Source: Tetrahymena elliotti 4EA (lineage: Eukaryota; Ciliophora; Oligohymenophorea; Hymenostomatida; Tetrahymenidae). Taken from it: DNA of 64,000 nucleotides. The notes below the pieces were generated by a model. That model saw only the letters and a list, made by a program, of their open reading frames with translations. It had not been told where the DNA came from and ran no database searches. Shown piece after piece: positions 42,226 through 55,288 of this stretch (positions are counted from its first letter, which is position 1; each line of letters opens with the position of its first letter). Both the position numbers and the translations under genes were made by a program. The stretch spans positions 3,688,826 to 3,752,825 of the forward strand of contig JH720293.1 of NCBI GenBank assembly GCA_000231825.2. The letters run 5' to 3'.

Positions 42226-45200
42226 GAAAAAAGGAAAAAAAGAGCAATTTAAACAATTAGTTTACAATATTCGAATTAAATTACATTTTTTAACAAAATA
42301 AATTTCTCATTAAACTATAAACCCAAACAAATAACCAAGCAACCAACAAAAAATAAAATAAAAATAATAAATTAATGTGAATATAATAAATTTCTTTTCT
42401 AATCTATACATCATAAAGATTGATTGCTTAAATATTACTATTCTAACAGATCTAATTGCAATCAACTTTAATTAAATTAATCTTCTATCTCCACTTTAGT
42501 CTTACTAAGCTCTCCCTTCTTCCTATTCTAATACTTCTTTCCATTTCAACAATCTAATTAATACACTATTATGATTTAGAATATTTTAACTTTTACTAAA
42601 TTTGATACCAGAGAGAAAACAGCTAAATAGAAGATACCTTTTCTCAAATTATAAAGAAATCATAAACAAGAATAAAAAATTTTTTGTTTGGTTTCGAATA
42701 ATTTGCAACAAACAATTCTACTTTCTCCATAAAAATTAAGGCTAACCCCTTAAAAAGAAACATAAAACCACTTACTAACAAACAAAAAACCAACATAATA
42801 ACCTAAAAATAAAAGATCTAAGTCAAGCAATATATAGAGTAAATTAAGAATAGACCCAAGATGGATAAACGAAGAAAAAAATAGTATAGTATTTCTTCTT
42901 AAGAGCTAATTCAATAAGAAACTAAACTATCTTTGAGTTTGAACCTTTCTCTAAGAAGTAAGAAAGATTAAATCTAATTAACAATTAATCAAATTAAATT
43001 ACACTATAAATTAATTTATATTATCTCCTATAAATACAATATATTAATATCAACTAAAACTATATTCAATTACATTATCATCTCTATTCATTCATAAATT
43101 TATTTGTATTTATTATTCTTTAAAATATCATCCTATTCAATTCAATTCAATCAATTAATTAATTAATACTGTTTTATTCTTCTATAATAAAATATTAAAT
43201 GTCTTGATTGTCATTAAATTACACTACAATATTACTCTTGACTCAAAAATTATCTTTGTCATTTTACATATTGTTAATTACACCAAAAAAGAAATTTTAC
43301 TTTAATAAACATATTTTCAGGCTTACGAGTTGCTAAACACTAGTAAAATTCCATTATCATAAACTAAAGCTATTTCTGACAATCATTTTTAACTTACAAA
43401 TTAAAAATTGAAAAGAATCCTACACTAGAAAATAATTATGAATATAACTTAAATTAAAAGTGTCTCATATTTCAAAAATATTTGCTCTGATACTAAATTT
43501 TTTCAAGATAAAAAACTTGTAACTTTAGAGCCTTACTTAATAAGGTATTTTTTATAATTAATGAGGTTGGTTGCCAGTGTAAAAATATTATTAAATTAGT
43601 TTTGCCTGTATAAAAAACTAAAATTAAACTAAGAAATATTTGAGAAAGATGAAATTATAAAATTGTTTATTATTTTTGAGAAAAGTTATTTTAGATTTTT
43701 TTAATTTTTATTTGTATTTGGTTTTTGATAAAATATAATCATCGATTATACTTGATATTTAACTTACATTAAATAATAAAATATTCATTGTTTCTTAATT
43801 TATTTTTACATTTAATTACATATTATAAATTTGTATTGGGACATTCGTTTGAGGATTTATATTGTATTGAGTGATCACAAATATTGAGATAAAATTAACA
43901 AGTATTTGAGAAAAAGTGAAATTCGATTTAATTTATTATTTCCAAAGTAATCAGAGAAAAATGTCATCATTTACAAAAAATATTCATTAATAAACATAAT
44001 ATTGTAAAAACACTTGAACGGGTACAAATTTAATTTTTGATTAGAAATAGAGTGATCAAATCCAAAAAAGAAAACTTTTTAAATTTAGAATGTAAAATTT
44101 ATCTTAAATTAATAACCCAGCAAAATTTTACTGTAAATAGTTGATACAAGTTAATTAACAACAGATATATATCACAATTATTGACTTTACATTGTTAAAA
44201 TAATGCAGTTTACACAAAAAAAGAATAAATTAAAATTTATTTCGTTTCATTCAAAAGGCTTAAATTTAATCAAATATTTTCAAAGAAAGAATTTAGATTT
44301 CATATAAAACAAGCTTGAATATCTTCGATATTTATTTAATAATATTCAGTTTTATTCTATACTCTTATCTTTACTTTTTTTGCGGTCAATAAAAGTATCA
44401 ATTATAAACAGGTTTCACTTTATCTATTCTTAAAGCTAATATTCAAGTCTAATTTTCATGTTTTAATTTTCCATCCAAATATTTTTTTCAGACAAAAACC
44501 AATTATTTTAGTTTAGTTACTCCTCAGCTTTAAAACCATTAATAAAATAATTAACCATTTTTTTGTTTTGAGAAAATATTTGCATCAAATGTATTTATTT
44601 ACTAGTACTATGTTCTATTTGAATTAGATTACTATTTAGCTAATAAAATCCAACCATTTTAAAAAAAATAATTTAATAAGTAATTAAATCAGATGAAAAG
44701 ACTAATTTCAGATCTACATACTTAACATTTTTATTTGTATTCTCTTCAACTAGATTAGTTCTTCTCAATTTACAAATCCTAAATTGAAAACAATATAAGA
44801 ATAAGAAAATAAATTTTTATATCATTTACTGCTTTTTAAAAATAAAACTTACAAAATTTCTATTACATCAAACAAAAATGAATTTTTCAGTAAAATAGAA
44901 TGAATAAATAACTTTTAAAATATGTTTTATTTAATTCAAAAATAAAATTATCAAAATAATTATTTAATATTTCATTTCTTTTTCCTCTTGAAATAATGCC
45001 AAAAGAATTTTTTCAACCCTTCATTTTTAATTCATTAAATTATTTCCAACCTTTAAACCTAGATTTTCAAATCCATAATTAGAATTTATAAAGCACATCA
45101 TTAATTTTAATTTTTTAAGCCTAAACAAAAAATAGAAATTTTTTGTCATAAAATAATAAAAAAAATAAAATGATGCTGCAAAAAGTGAAACTGGTAAAAT

Positions 45201-45764
45201 CAGAAATTACATCATATCTTTTGAATAATTTAAGTAAATTTATTTTAGATTTTTAGCTATTTCGACAATTTAAATTTCTAAAATTTTGAAAAATAAAATT
45301 ATTAAATTAAAATATCTTTGTTAATTTTTTTATTTTCCATCATTAATAAAATAATAAAATTTGGACAATATATTAGATAATTAAATCTGATAAAATTATT
45401 TGTCAATTTTTATTAAAAAGTTTCAAAGGAAGAAAATAATTGATATATTTTATAATAGTATTTGAAAGGAATTTAAGTTTTGAATTTACTTTAAATATAA
45501 ATTCAAATGAAATTTTATTAAAATAATTTATCTAAAAGAAATTTATTTTCTTAATTTTAATAATGCTTGCCGATTTTCTAATTGAAGAGAGTATTCATTG
45601 AAATATGTTTGTAAAAAAAAAATTTATCAATTTAAAAAATTAAAAAAAAAGTAATTTTAGTTAGTGTTTACAAGATAACAAATATTTAAATTGTAAAAAT
45701 TTGATTTATTTGAGAAATTATTTAATTAATTAAATAGATTAACATATTTCTAAGTAGCACAAAT
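42226..45764. other. Gene-poor stretch of about 3.5 kb
   Basis: AT-rich DNA between two plus-strand genes. The first few hundred bases are probably the 3' UTR of the Gln/Asn-rich gene. No conserved frame, tRNA-like fold or strong repeat was recognised. Confidence 0.5.
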
Positions 45765-48004
45765 ATGAGTATAGAAGAGGAAGAAGAAAAATTTTTGGAA
45801 GAATTAGCAAATAGGTCTTAAGTTTTGCTTTCAAATTTAGATGGAAGAGAAGTAACAAAGATTTAAGATTAAATAGATGAAGCAATAGAAAATAGATAAG
45901 AAGTAGTACAGTCATACTGTTTGCGCTCTAAAAAATATTTAGATTTAGGATCTTGCAATATTGATGATTTTGATTCACTAACAATTGGAATTTATCTGAA
46001 CGAGTTACATTCTAACATTGAAGTTATTAATCTTGCTGCTAATTAGCTGACAGATGAAGGATTGCTAAATATGTTGATTGGGATGCAATTTCATTCTAAT
46101 TTAAGGGAACTTTATTTGGGAAACAATTAATTTTAGAATGGTACAGCAATCGAAGGACTATCTACAATAATTCCTTGTTTGAAGAATTTATAAATTTTAG
46201 GTTTAGGTAAAACTTGAATAAATTAAAAGGACTTCTTTAAATTAAGAAATATTTTATTAATTTAAAATAAATTAAAAAGAATTGTTTTATTGAGATTTTA
46301 TTAAGAAGATTTAAATAATTTACTAAATATTTTATTTTAATACTGGAGATAGGAGGTCTTAATATAGATGATGAAGATTTAGTTAAGATTTTATATGGAT
46401 TAAGTGAGATAGAATCATTAAAAAATTTGTAATTGCACAAAAATTTAATAACAGACGAAGGTCTAGTATGCATAATATCTATGATGCTTTTAGGTTTTGG
46501 TAATTAACTAGAAACACTTTATTTAGGATAAAATGATTAAATTACTGAAGATGGTATTGTAAAGCTGTTTGAATGCTTATCATAGAATTAAACTTTAAAA
46601 TGTCTTCATTTAAATGATATAATTATGACTGATAAATCACTTTAGGCAATTAATATAAGTTTGATGACAAATCAAAATTTAGAAGAATTAAATTTAGGTA
46701 ATTGTGCAATAGATGATGAAGGTTTTAAGCTCCTTCATGATAGCTTAAAAAATAATACAAAGTTATAGTACTTGCATTTATGGAATAATTATTTGACTTA
46801 CGAATCAGCTTAGGTAATAGAAGAGATATTAGAAAATTATAATAGCGTTTTAAAAGGAATTACATTGTATAATAATGATATTATTAATAAAGAGCTCTTA
46901 TAAAGTATTGATTCTTTAATTCAACAAAATGTCTACTTTGAAAGAACTGTAAATAATGAGGAATATATTGAAAAGCAAATATAAGAGATGAAAAAAAGCT
47001 ATACCAAATAGAAAAAAGAGTAAGCAGAAAAAGAGAAAGAAGCTATTCTTCTGAAAGGTAAATTTTCGGGATAGAAAAATATACCTTTACCACCATAAAA
47101 TCTTACAAAAAGTATTTCGAATAAATCAAATTTGTCATAGAATTCTACACAATTAAGCTCATCTTCTACAACTAAGTTAAGTATATCTTCAACACCTACT
47201 AAAACAGTTACTAAAAGACCTTAGTCAGGTACTTCTGCAACAAAACCTTTGGCTAATTAGACATCATAGGTTTCAAATGCATCTCGCACTACAAATACTT
47301 CAAAACCTTAAATTGCTTCAACTTAAAATAGTCAGAAAAATGGCTTATCTTCAAGTAAAATTGAAAATAAAAGTAGCACTGTAACTAAAAGTAAACTTCC
47401 TCCTAAAACTACAAATAAAGAAACCTCTAACAAATAAGCATAATAAAAGACTAGCTTGAAAAAAAATGTAAACTAATAAAATAATTTAGATCAGTATGAT
47501 TAAGATAGTGATGACCTTGAATATATTTCTTTATCAGAAAGTATTAATGGCAGTATCATAAAAAGAGAAGTTGGAGGTGATAAAGATATAGAAAATCTTG
47601 AAAATGTTCAAAATATTTAAAAATAAAAAGTTAATGAGGATTCCAATAAAAGTAATCACAAATAGAAAAGTTAATCTTTATCATTAAAGCATAATTAATA
47701 ACAACAAGAAGACGTTGAATTTGAAGAAGAATGGCTTGATGATGACGAAGAAGATGAAAAAGAATTATAAATGCTAGAAAAGTAACTAGAATAAGATGAG
47801 GAAATTATAGCAAAAGAAAAAAATACAAGGTTAGAATTTATTGATGAATTTTATAATGAAGAAGAGTCAAACAAGGAATTTAAAAAGTATGATAAATATA
47901 ATTAAAATATTTTATAATATGACCCTAAAGATCCAAATACACTCAAATGGTAAGGATTCTTTGAGGATAAATCAACTGGTTTACTTAAAAGTAAATACTA
48001 ATGA
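45765..48004 (+). CDS. Leucine-rich-repeat protein (RNase-inhibitor type) with acidic low-complexity tail
   Basis: Two exons, 45765-46206 and 46353-48004, with a 146-nt GT...AG intron; total 698 codons, 697 aa, ending TAA-TGA with only TGA read as stop. The N-terminus is acidic (MSIEEEEEKFLEELANRSQ). The LRR part holds at least seven repeats of the long RI type, for example NIEVINLAANQLTDEGLLNM, NLRELYLGNNQFQNGTAIEG, QLETLYLGQNDQITEDGIVK, NLEELNLGNCAIDDEGFKLL and KLQYLHLWNNYLTYESAQVI. After about 390 residues the repeats stop and a basic coiled segment (KKSYTKQKKEQAEKEKEA) leads into a long Ser/Thr/Lys/Gln-rich tail and a very acidic block (EEEWLDDDEEDEKELQ). The C-terminus, YDPKDPNTLKWQGFFEDKST, is more ordered. 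RI-type LRRs bind proteins; the partner is unknown. No catalytic domain is seen. Confidence 0.85.
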
Positions 48005-48940
48005 TGCTTTTCATATTTCATGTTTTAATCAAGAAATCTTATTTTTTCATTTCTAATTTTAATTAAATAGAAATATTATCAATAACACTTCATCAAATTT
48101 TTCCTTTTTAGATTGATTGCTTTAAATTTTTCACAATACTTTTTGTCAAAACAAAATTGCTATTCAAATTAAATCCTTTAAGTTGATCATATTCAACATA
48201 TCAAAAATCAAATATAAAAATATTTATAAAAAAAATTCTACTTGATCATCAAATTAATTTGTTTCTTGGAAAATTAAAGATTAAAAATAGGAAATAAATT
48301 TTAATATTTGTAAAAAATTTTCGTGAAAAAAAATTATTGAGTGAATTCAAAATAAATAAAAAGAATTTTAAATAAAACAATATTAGAATAAATAATTAAA
48401 TATTGAATTGTTTTTAAGACACAGATTTAAATTGTAAAATAACTTAAAAATTAAATAAAGGTGATAAAAAATTTAAATTGATATCTTAATTGAATTAAAA
48501 AAATAAGCTTGCTAGCTAACTAGACAATAATTTAAACTAAAATTCATTTAAATGAGTAGAAATAAATTTTAACAAGGATGAATTTTTTAATGACATTATG
48601 AATGATTTAATTAACATTATACAATTTTGAAAAGAAAATGAAAAAAAAGGTGCGTTTGCAGAAGTACTAAAAAAATTTTTAATTTTAATATCTTTTAAAA
48701 ATTTTTTGAACAGAAAAATCACCAATATTTTACATGTTCAATTTTAAATTTTTTTGAATAATAAAAAAACAATAACATTTAAAATCCATTATTGATTTTA
48801 TATTTTAACGAAACTAAATCAATTCAAATTACAAATAAAAAAATTCTGGTTATCAATATTTAATAGCTTTAGGACCTTCCTATTACCATTTTTTCATTTA
48901 TAAAAAGCTCAAATTATAATTTAAATATTAGCTAAGCAAA
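48005..48940. other. Intergenic, upstream of the NEK kinase
   Basis: About 0.9 kb AT-rich spacer between two plus-strand genes; no motif or frame recognised. Confidence 0.5.
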
Positions 48941-51900
48941 ATGGACGATACAATTTCTTCCTTTGGGACATTTGCTTCTCCAGTTAAACCAAATTCTAAA
49001 TTAAATGATTTCAAGATCCTTTGCAAATTAGGAGAAGGCTCGTTTTCAACTGTGTTTAAAGTGCTTCGTTTAGTAGATAATAAGATTTATGCAATGAAAA
49101 AGGTTTAAATGAGCAGATTAAATGAAAAGGAAAAAGGAAATTCTTTAAATGAAATTAGAATCTTAGCTTCAATAAAGTGTGATCATATTATAGAGTACAG
49201 AGACAGCTTTTTTGATGATTAATCAGACACTCTTTGTATTGTCATGGAATATGCTGGCAGTGGAGACCTACTTCAGAAATTAAAAGAGTATAAGTAAATC
49301 AATGAAAAATTACTTGAAGAAGAACAAAATGAAACTAATGAAAGCTAATCAGATTAAGAAGCCTCTTCAGCTTCTAAGGAAGAAACTGAAAAAAGTAATC
49401 GCTCTTAAGAAAAGAATAAGCGTATTTACAATAAATTAAATTAATAAAATGAGAGCAACAAATCTATAAAGGAAACAAAATAAGAACAATTTAACACTTC
49501 TAAATATTAAGAAAATTAATAATAAATGGTCTACATGGATGAAGAAATGATTTGGGATTATTTTATTCAATGCTTAAAAGGCTTAAAATGTTTGCATGAC
49601 ATGAAAATTGTTCATCGTGATTTGAAATGTGCCAACATATTCATAGGCGATAATAATATTATAAAAATAGGAGACTTAAATGTATCGAAAGTAACTAGAA
49701 GGCCAGAGTAAATGGCTAAGACATAAACAGGAACACCTTATTACACTGCTCCTGAAGTTTGGAAAGGTTTATCTTATAACTATAAGAGCGATGTTTGGTC
49801 TTTAGGATGCATTATTTATGAGCTTTCAGCTTAGAAGCATCCTTTCAAAGGAAATACAATTGAAGGTTTATTTACTAATATAATGAAAGGATAGTATGAA
49901 AGAATACCTACATTTTATTCAGAAGAATTAGCTTTTGTTATATCATAATGTTTACTATAAAATCCTAAGCTTCGACCTGGATGTGATCAACTTTTAAAAT
50001 TACCAGCATTTACTTCTAGATTGCAAAAATATGAAGAAAAATATAGATAATTTTTGCAAAGCAATAACAAGTAGAAGGTACATTCTAATTTTCTTGCAGT
50101 ACCATTATAAAATCCTTTAGAATTTACCCCTCAGAGAACCTAAAAAACAAATACTGAAGGACACCACCTTATTGATACTATAAACATGCCTTCTAATTTA
50201 AAGCTTTTATCTGCTTTGTTACCAAAGTCGAACTACGAAGATACACCTATACAACTCCCTTCTATCAGTGAATTTGATGAAAATATAGGTAACAATAATC
50301 ATTTACACAATAAAAGCAATTTCATGAAGTTGAAAGCTTCTGTTTAAAAAGTTTCTGAGTTTGATTAACTTGAAAAAATATCATCTGCTGATTCTTCATC
50401 TTCATCTTCACCCTCTGCCACAAATAGAAATAAAAATGCTTTCAAAGATAGTGACTAATAAAATGAAAAATAAAATTCTTAGCAATAATAAGATAATATA
50501 TTTTAAGCTCTTTTAGATCTTAAACCAGGTGATATTCTCAATCATAAATACAATATGGCTTAGTAATAGTAAAAAGATAATCAATAAACAATTAAAAAGC
50601 AAGTAAAATAATAATAGCCTTATCATGACTTAGTAAATGATTCTCCGATACGTTTAAATCTTTAAAAGGTGTAGATGGAGAATAAAAAGTAAGAGCTAAA
50701 GAGTGAAGAAAAAGAAGAAAAAAATGAAAGAAAGAACATAGTTCTTTAGAAAATAGATTTCTTAGATGCATAAAAAAATAATAGTGGTCTAAGTTAAAAC
50801 AACAATACAAAGAATACAATTAGTACTAATGCATAGACATTCAAAAATAATGATGCAAGCAATAAAAAATAAAGTAATCAAACATCTTCATAGAAAAATG
50901 ATGAAGGTATAACTTCAAGAGGGTCTCCTAACGTTTCTTTAGTGGAAAATAGTAACTTATAAGAAAAGAACCCAACCATTAACTCTTAAAATAATAGCTT
51001 AGATATAATTAACAATTATATGAAGAAGCTAAAAATGCGTCCTCATAACTCTGCCACCAGAAATTGTAACACAGTAGAATGTTAAAATAATGTAAACAAA
51101 TGCAGTACCATATTAAATATAGCTCCTCATCCTTCATAATAAAATTTAGAAATTAATTAATAGTAAACAATAATAACAGAAGAAACATGTCGTAAGTTTA
51201 TAGTTCCTAATGTGAGATACTCTCAAAATTCTAGTAATATAATTCAAACTTAAAGTACTTTTGAAGAAGATAGAAAGCAATAGAATGTAAATGGATACTA
51301 TAATGATGTAAGAAATTACCGCATACGTTATGCTAGATAAGGGTCTAAAGATAGTAGAGTATAAGCAAGTAATATAAACTCCTCTTTCAATAATTGCAAT
51401 CATAACAATTCCTTTAATAATAACTATAGTGGTAATGTAAATAATTCATTTAACAACTACAATTATCATCAGAAAATATTAAAATCTGAAGAAGATTCAT
51501 CAAGCTATTCACCAAAAGCTTAAGCAAGAGGTTTTGTTGTACCCTACAGTGCAATACAGCATGACAAGAGTTCAAGAATAAGTACTATTATTACTTCATC
51601 TTCTTAATAACCTCGTAGACTTCCATCTGCTGGAAGAAATACATAGAAAAAGAGTCATTCACCAATTAATAAGATAACCCAGTTCACCTAATTAATGAAA
51701 AGATATTTACCAAAAGGAATGCTTAAAAATTGTGCTGCAGTAGTAAATCAAGAAAGAAATAATTCTAACAATTCTTCTACTAATCAAAATAATCATAGAA
51801 GTCCAATTATATATTAAAAAACACCAAACTCAGCTAAATATCCTTCTCATAAAGTAGCTGCAGTTGCCTCTTTTAACACAAGTTTAATTTCATAGCTGAA

Positions 51901-52450
51901 TAATAGTTCTATTAATAGTAACAACTACTCTTATAATAATCAAAATGTATCTCCTGGAATCATCTCTAATAAAGAAAATGTAAATACCTCTAACATCCTT
52001 GATAATAGCTTTGGAATGGTTCGCCATCAAGCTAGATAAAATATTTATAAAAATAATTGTTAGCATAATAGTGGAGTTAGAGCAGTTTAGTATGAAAAAA
52101 ATTTCTTTAATAATAACAACAACCTCAGTCATTTGAACTGCAATACTAATCATATATAAATAGTTAAAAAGCTAGGAAATGTAAATAATGTTTTAAATTC
52201 TCATAACTTTAACCTCAATCGCTCTTCTCCACCTAAAAAAACATAATAAAAAGACCCATAGCATCGTAAAAATATTTTCTATCACCCTAACAATATAAAT
52301 AACCTAAATTAACACCTCAACATCAACAGCTCTATTGTGTAAAAAGTAGCATATATTTAAAACCCAAGAAGTTTGAATTCTAAAATTAGCAACTCTAACA
52401 ACTAAAGCAGTTCTTAAGAAAGAAAATAAATAAAGTAAATCTTAAGGTGA
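48941..52450 (+). CDS. NIMA-related (NEK) Ser/Thr protein kinase with long Asn/Ser-rich tail
   Basis: Intronless frame of 1170 codons (1169 aa), TGA 52448-52450. The kinase domain begins at about residue 24: glycine loop [15 protein letters not shown]-binding Lys53 in YAMKKVQ, hinge [15 protein letters not shown], catalytic loop [10 protein letters not shown] with Asp227, metal loop GDLNVSKV with Asp245, activation segment [15 protein letters not shown], and [21 protein letters not shown]. In the metal loop DFG is DLN, a variant I recall in some NEK kinases; the magnesium-binding Asp is kept. About 75 residues of Gln/Glu/Lys-rich sequence (about 120-195) are inserted after the hinge, before [17 protein letters not shown]. 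The domain ends near 365. The remaining 800 residues are low complexity, Asn/Ser/Gln-rich with several Lys/Glu coiled-coil-like stretches (e.g. near 50670-50760). NEKs in ciliates and algae act at basal bodies and in control of cilium length; that role is inferred from the family. Confidence 0.92.
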
Positions 52451-53338
52451 TTAAAATGAGATTAAAATTTTTATTTATTTTAATTACCTCTTTCTATAAT
52501 ATTATAAAAAATAAAAAAAGAAAACAAAGAAATCTGTTTATATAAATATTTTAATCAGTAAATAAAATTGTATTTTATTAATTTTGTCGAAATTATTCAA
52601 TATTTCACCTTATAAAATTCTGGATAATCTATTTACTTTTAATAAATAAATTTAATTATTTTTTTGTATTCCCTTTCAAATTTGTGTAAATGTTTAATTT
52701 AAAATAAAATATTCTTTTGATTTCAGCAACTTTTAAAACATTTCATTATTTATATGCTTCTTAAAACAAAAAATAAAACAATTAATATCAGATTTATTGT
52801 TCTCATCAAACAATTATCAACTAGATATACAAATTTTAAAGCTTTCCTTGTAAAATTAATTTAAAAAAATTTTATTGAATTTATTTATCTTTTTTTGTTT
52901 CAAAGTTCTTTATTTTTAATAATAGAATAAAAGATTTAGTAAGAATGAAAGTTTTTTGCATGGATTGAGCAAAATTGGTAAAAGAGAAATCTAATCCTAC
53001 AAAGTAAAGGTAAATTGCTTTATTTTATTAAAAATTTTACTAAAATAATACATTAGCTTTTTTTTCAATCGTTAACTAAAATTCTTATGAAGAATTTGTT
53101 GTTTGATTTATTTTTTCTCAAAGTTTAGTGCTTATTAAATAAAAAAAATTGAAATTATTTATTTATAAATGGTTTAATAGTTATTATCTTTTTATCATAA
53201 ATAATTTAAAATGAAAAGGTAATGAATAAAAAAACATGTTTTAATTTTAAAAAATATTTTTTATAAATTTAAAGGAATCCAATTTATGTTTTATTTTTAA
53301 GCAAATTTTTAAATTTAATTTAAACATTAACTCTTTTT
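52451..53338. other. Intergenic between convergent genes
   Basis: Tail-to-tail spacer of about 0.9 kb. AT-rich with short A/T tracts; nothing recognised. Confidence 0.6.
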
Positions 53339-54784
53339 TCAATCATCTACTGATATTCTTAGTTCTATATTGGCACGATTGTCAGAGAGTCTTGAAAATT
53401 AAAAGTAATTATATAGCAATTCAACTTTTGTGCTAGGACCCATGCTTAAACCCACTCCTATACCAGCACTAGCACGTAAATGGTGTCTCAAATGCTCAGC
53501 AATATTTTATTTAGAAAAAGATTATAAAGGATAGCCTCCGCATCCATTTCTTACTCTGTAAAAATAACCTGCACTTGCATGATAAAATGGAATTACACCA
53601 GATTTGGAAGTTCCAGGGAAATTGTATAAATTTAACTTAATAGATGATTTTAACTGTAAATTAAGATTATCTTTTAAAATACTTTACAAATTATTTGACA
53701 ATTATTACTTAGGAGCTTATTAATCTCCTTAAGGAATATAATCTACATTTATATCATTTACTCCTCTAATAGTACTCAATGAAAAACACTCATTCAGATG
53801 CAGTTTATCATTATTAAGAGTCTTAACTAAACCTAAATTACCACTGTATTCTATATTTAAGTGTCTAAATGCATCTGATATTTTCTTAAGGTACTTTAGC
53901 TTCCAGTAAGCTTTATAATTAGCTTCCGTTTTGAGGAATACAGCATCACTTAATAAAGGGAGACCAAGTTCAAAAGAATAATTCAAAGAAGAACCTTTAT
54001 GTACATTAGATCCCATTTTAATTGTAGAAAAAGCGGTTGATGCATAACGGATAGAATGCTTAGTTGTAGGAAGAAAGTCTTCAAGATTTCTATATAATGG
54101 TAAAGTTACATAGTTTCTACGATAGGCTGATTCAAAACTGATACTGTACTTTTCTTATTCATTTTTATTATCAATATTTGTATAAATAATTTGGCAGGAG
54201 TCCTTAGTTTCTGAACAAGATTAATCCAACAAAGTAGAAGAGTGAGATATCTATGCCAAAAAATTATCTTCAGCTTTATTTTTTAAGAAATTATATGGTA
54301 AGTTCCATTAAATATTATAGTAGCTTCTTTTTGATTTATTTAGTGCCTTGTTATATTCGAAAGTTAGCTTGTCAAAAAAACCTAAAACATTTCTAAAGCC
54401 TAATTTAGTAGTCATTGAAGCTTATCCGAATCTATCAAACTAATGAGAAATATTTGCAAAGTAGAAAGAAGAAGGCTTAAAGCGATATTAGACTAATACT
54501 GAATCTTTCTTAGAGCCTGGTAGAAGCTCTACCTCAACTTACTTATACATACCACTTTATTCAAAACGCTTTAAGCTATTTAGAATATTTTAAAATAGAT
54601 GTAGCATTGTAGGACTCTGTTTTACTAAATCTAGAGTAATATCATCAATCATTTTAGGAGAAACTCTTTAGTCATTTACATAACTCACTTCTACCTCATC
54701 TATTTTAGTAAAAGTTTTCATATTTTTTCTAATCATTTCACTTTCAAAAATTTTAACATTTTTTTCTAAATCTTCGTAGTTCAT
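53339..54784 (-). CDS. Sam50/Tob55-like mitochondrial outer-membrane beta-barrel assembly protein
   Basis: Intronless frame of 482 codons (481 aa) from ATG 54784-54782 to TGA 53341-53339. The first about 110 residues form a single POTRA-like unit (LFQNILNSLKRFEQSGMYKQ, VEVELLPGSKKDSVLVQYRF). The rest reads as alternating beta strands of an Omp85/bacterial-surface-antigen barrel: FYFANISHQFDRFGQASMTT, LGFRNVLGFFDKLTFEYN, YSISFESAYRRNYVTLP, a basic-rich central region, LSTIRGVNDINVDYIPQGD, then ASAGIGVGLSMGPSTKVELL and a last strand RANIELRISVDD. The FSLSTIRGV element corresponds to the (V/I)RG(F/Y) motif of the barrel's inner loop. Family role: inserting beta-barrel precursors into the outer mitochondrial membrane. 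Length matches Sam50 (about 450-480). An alternative is another eukaryotic Omp85, but there is no plastid in this lineage. Confidence 0.85.
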
Positions 54785-55288
54785 TTATTATGCTCAATCT
54801 AACTAAATCTACTTGGTATTTACACTTTTGAAACTTTGTGCTAAGAAGAATAAAATAATATTCTAAAGCTACTTTAAAGTAAACTATATTATAAAAATAG
54901 TTAAAGATAGGCTGTAGAAAGTGTATCTTTATTTACTATATCTTTAAGGCTAAGAATTTAAAGATAGAAAATTAAAAATTAAATAAATGAATAGAAAAGA
55001 CGTATATTTTTTTTATTTAATTTAACAAATTTAGATTTTTCTATCGAATTCTAAAAAGTGGACTGAGTTAATTGATTAATTTATTAATTATTTAATTTGA
55101 AAATTGAAAAATGGAATTAAAAAATGACTTAAATTTGAAGTTTGTTGAGAAATAAATAGAAAATCTCAGACAAAAGTCCATGAATATTAAGTACAAAAAC
55201 GACTAAATAAATAAATATTTGATTCTATATAAATAGTATTATTGAATATGTACAATTATTTTAACTTATAAAACATTTATTCATTCAT
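54785..55288. other. Intergenic, between two minus-strand genes
   Basis: About 0.5 kb AT-rich spacer with the Sam50-like promoter side at its left. It ends with a (TCAT)n run overlapping the stop region of the cyclase gene near 55272-55291. Confidence 0.5.

Noticed and set aside
53729..54016. 95-aa minus-strand frame as a separate gene
   Set aside because: It is an internal piece of the Sam50-like gene, cut at TAA codons that are read as Gln.
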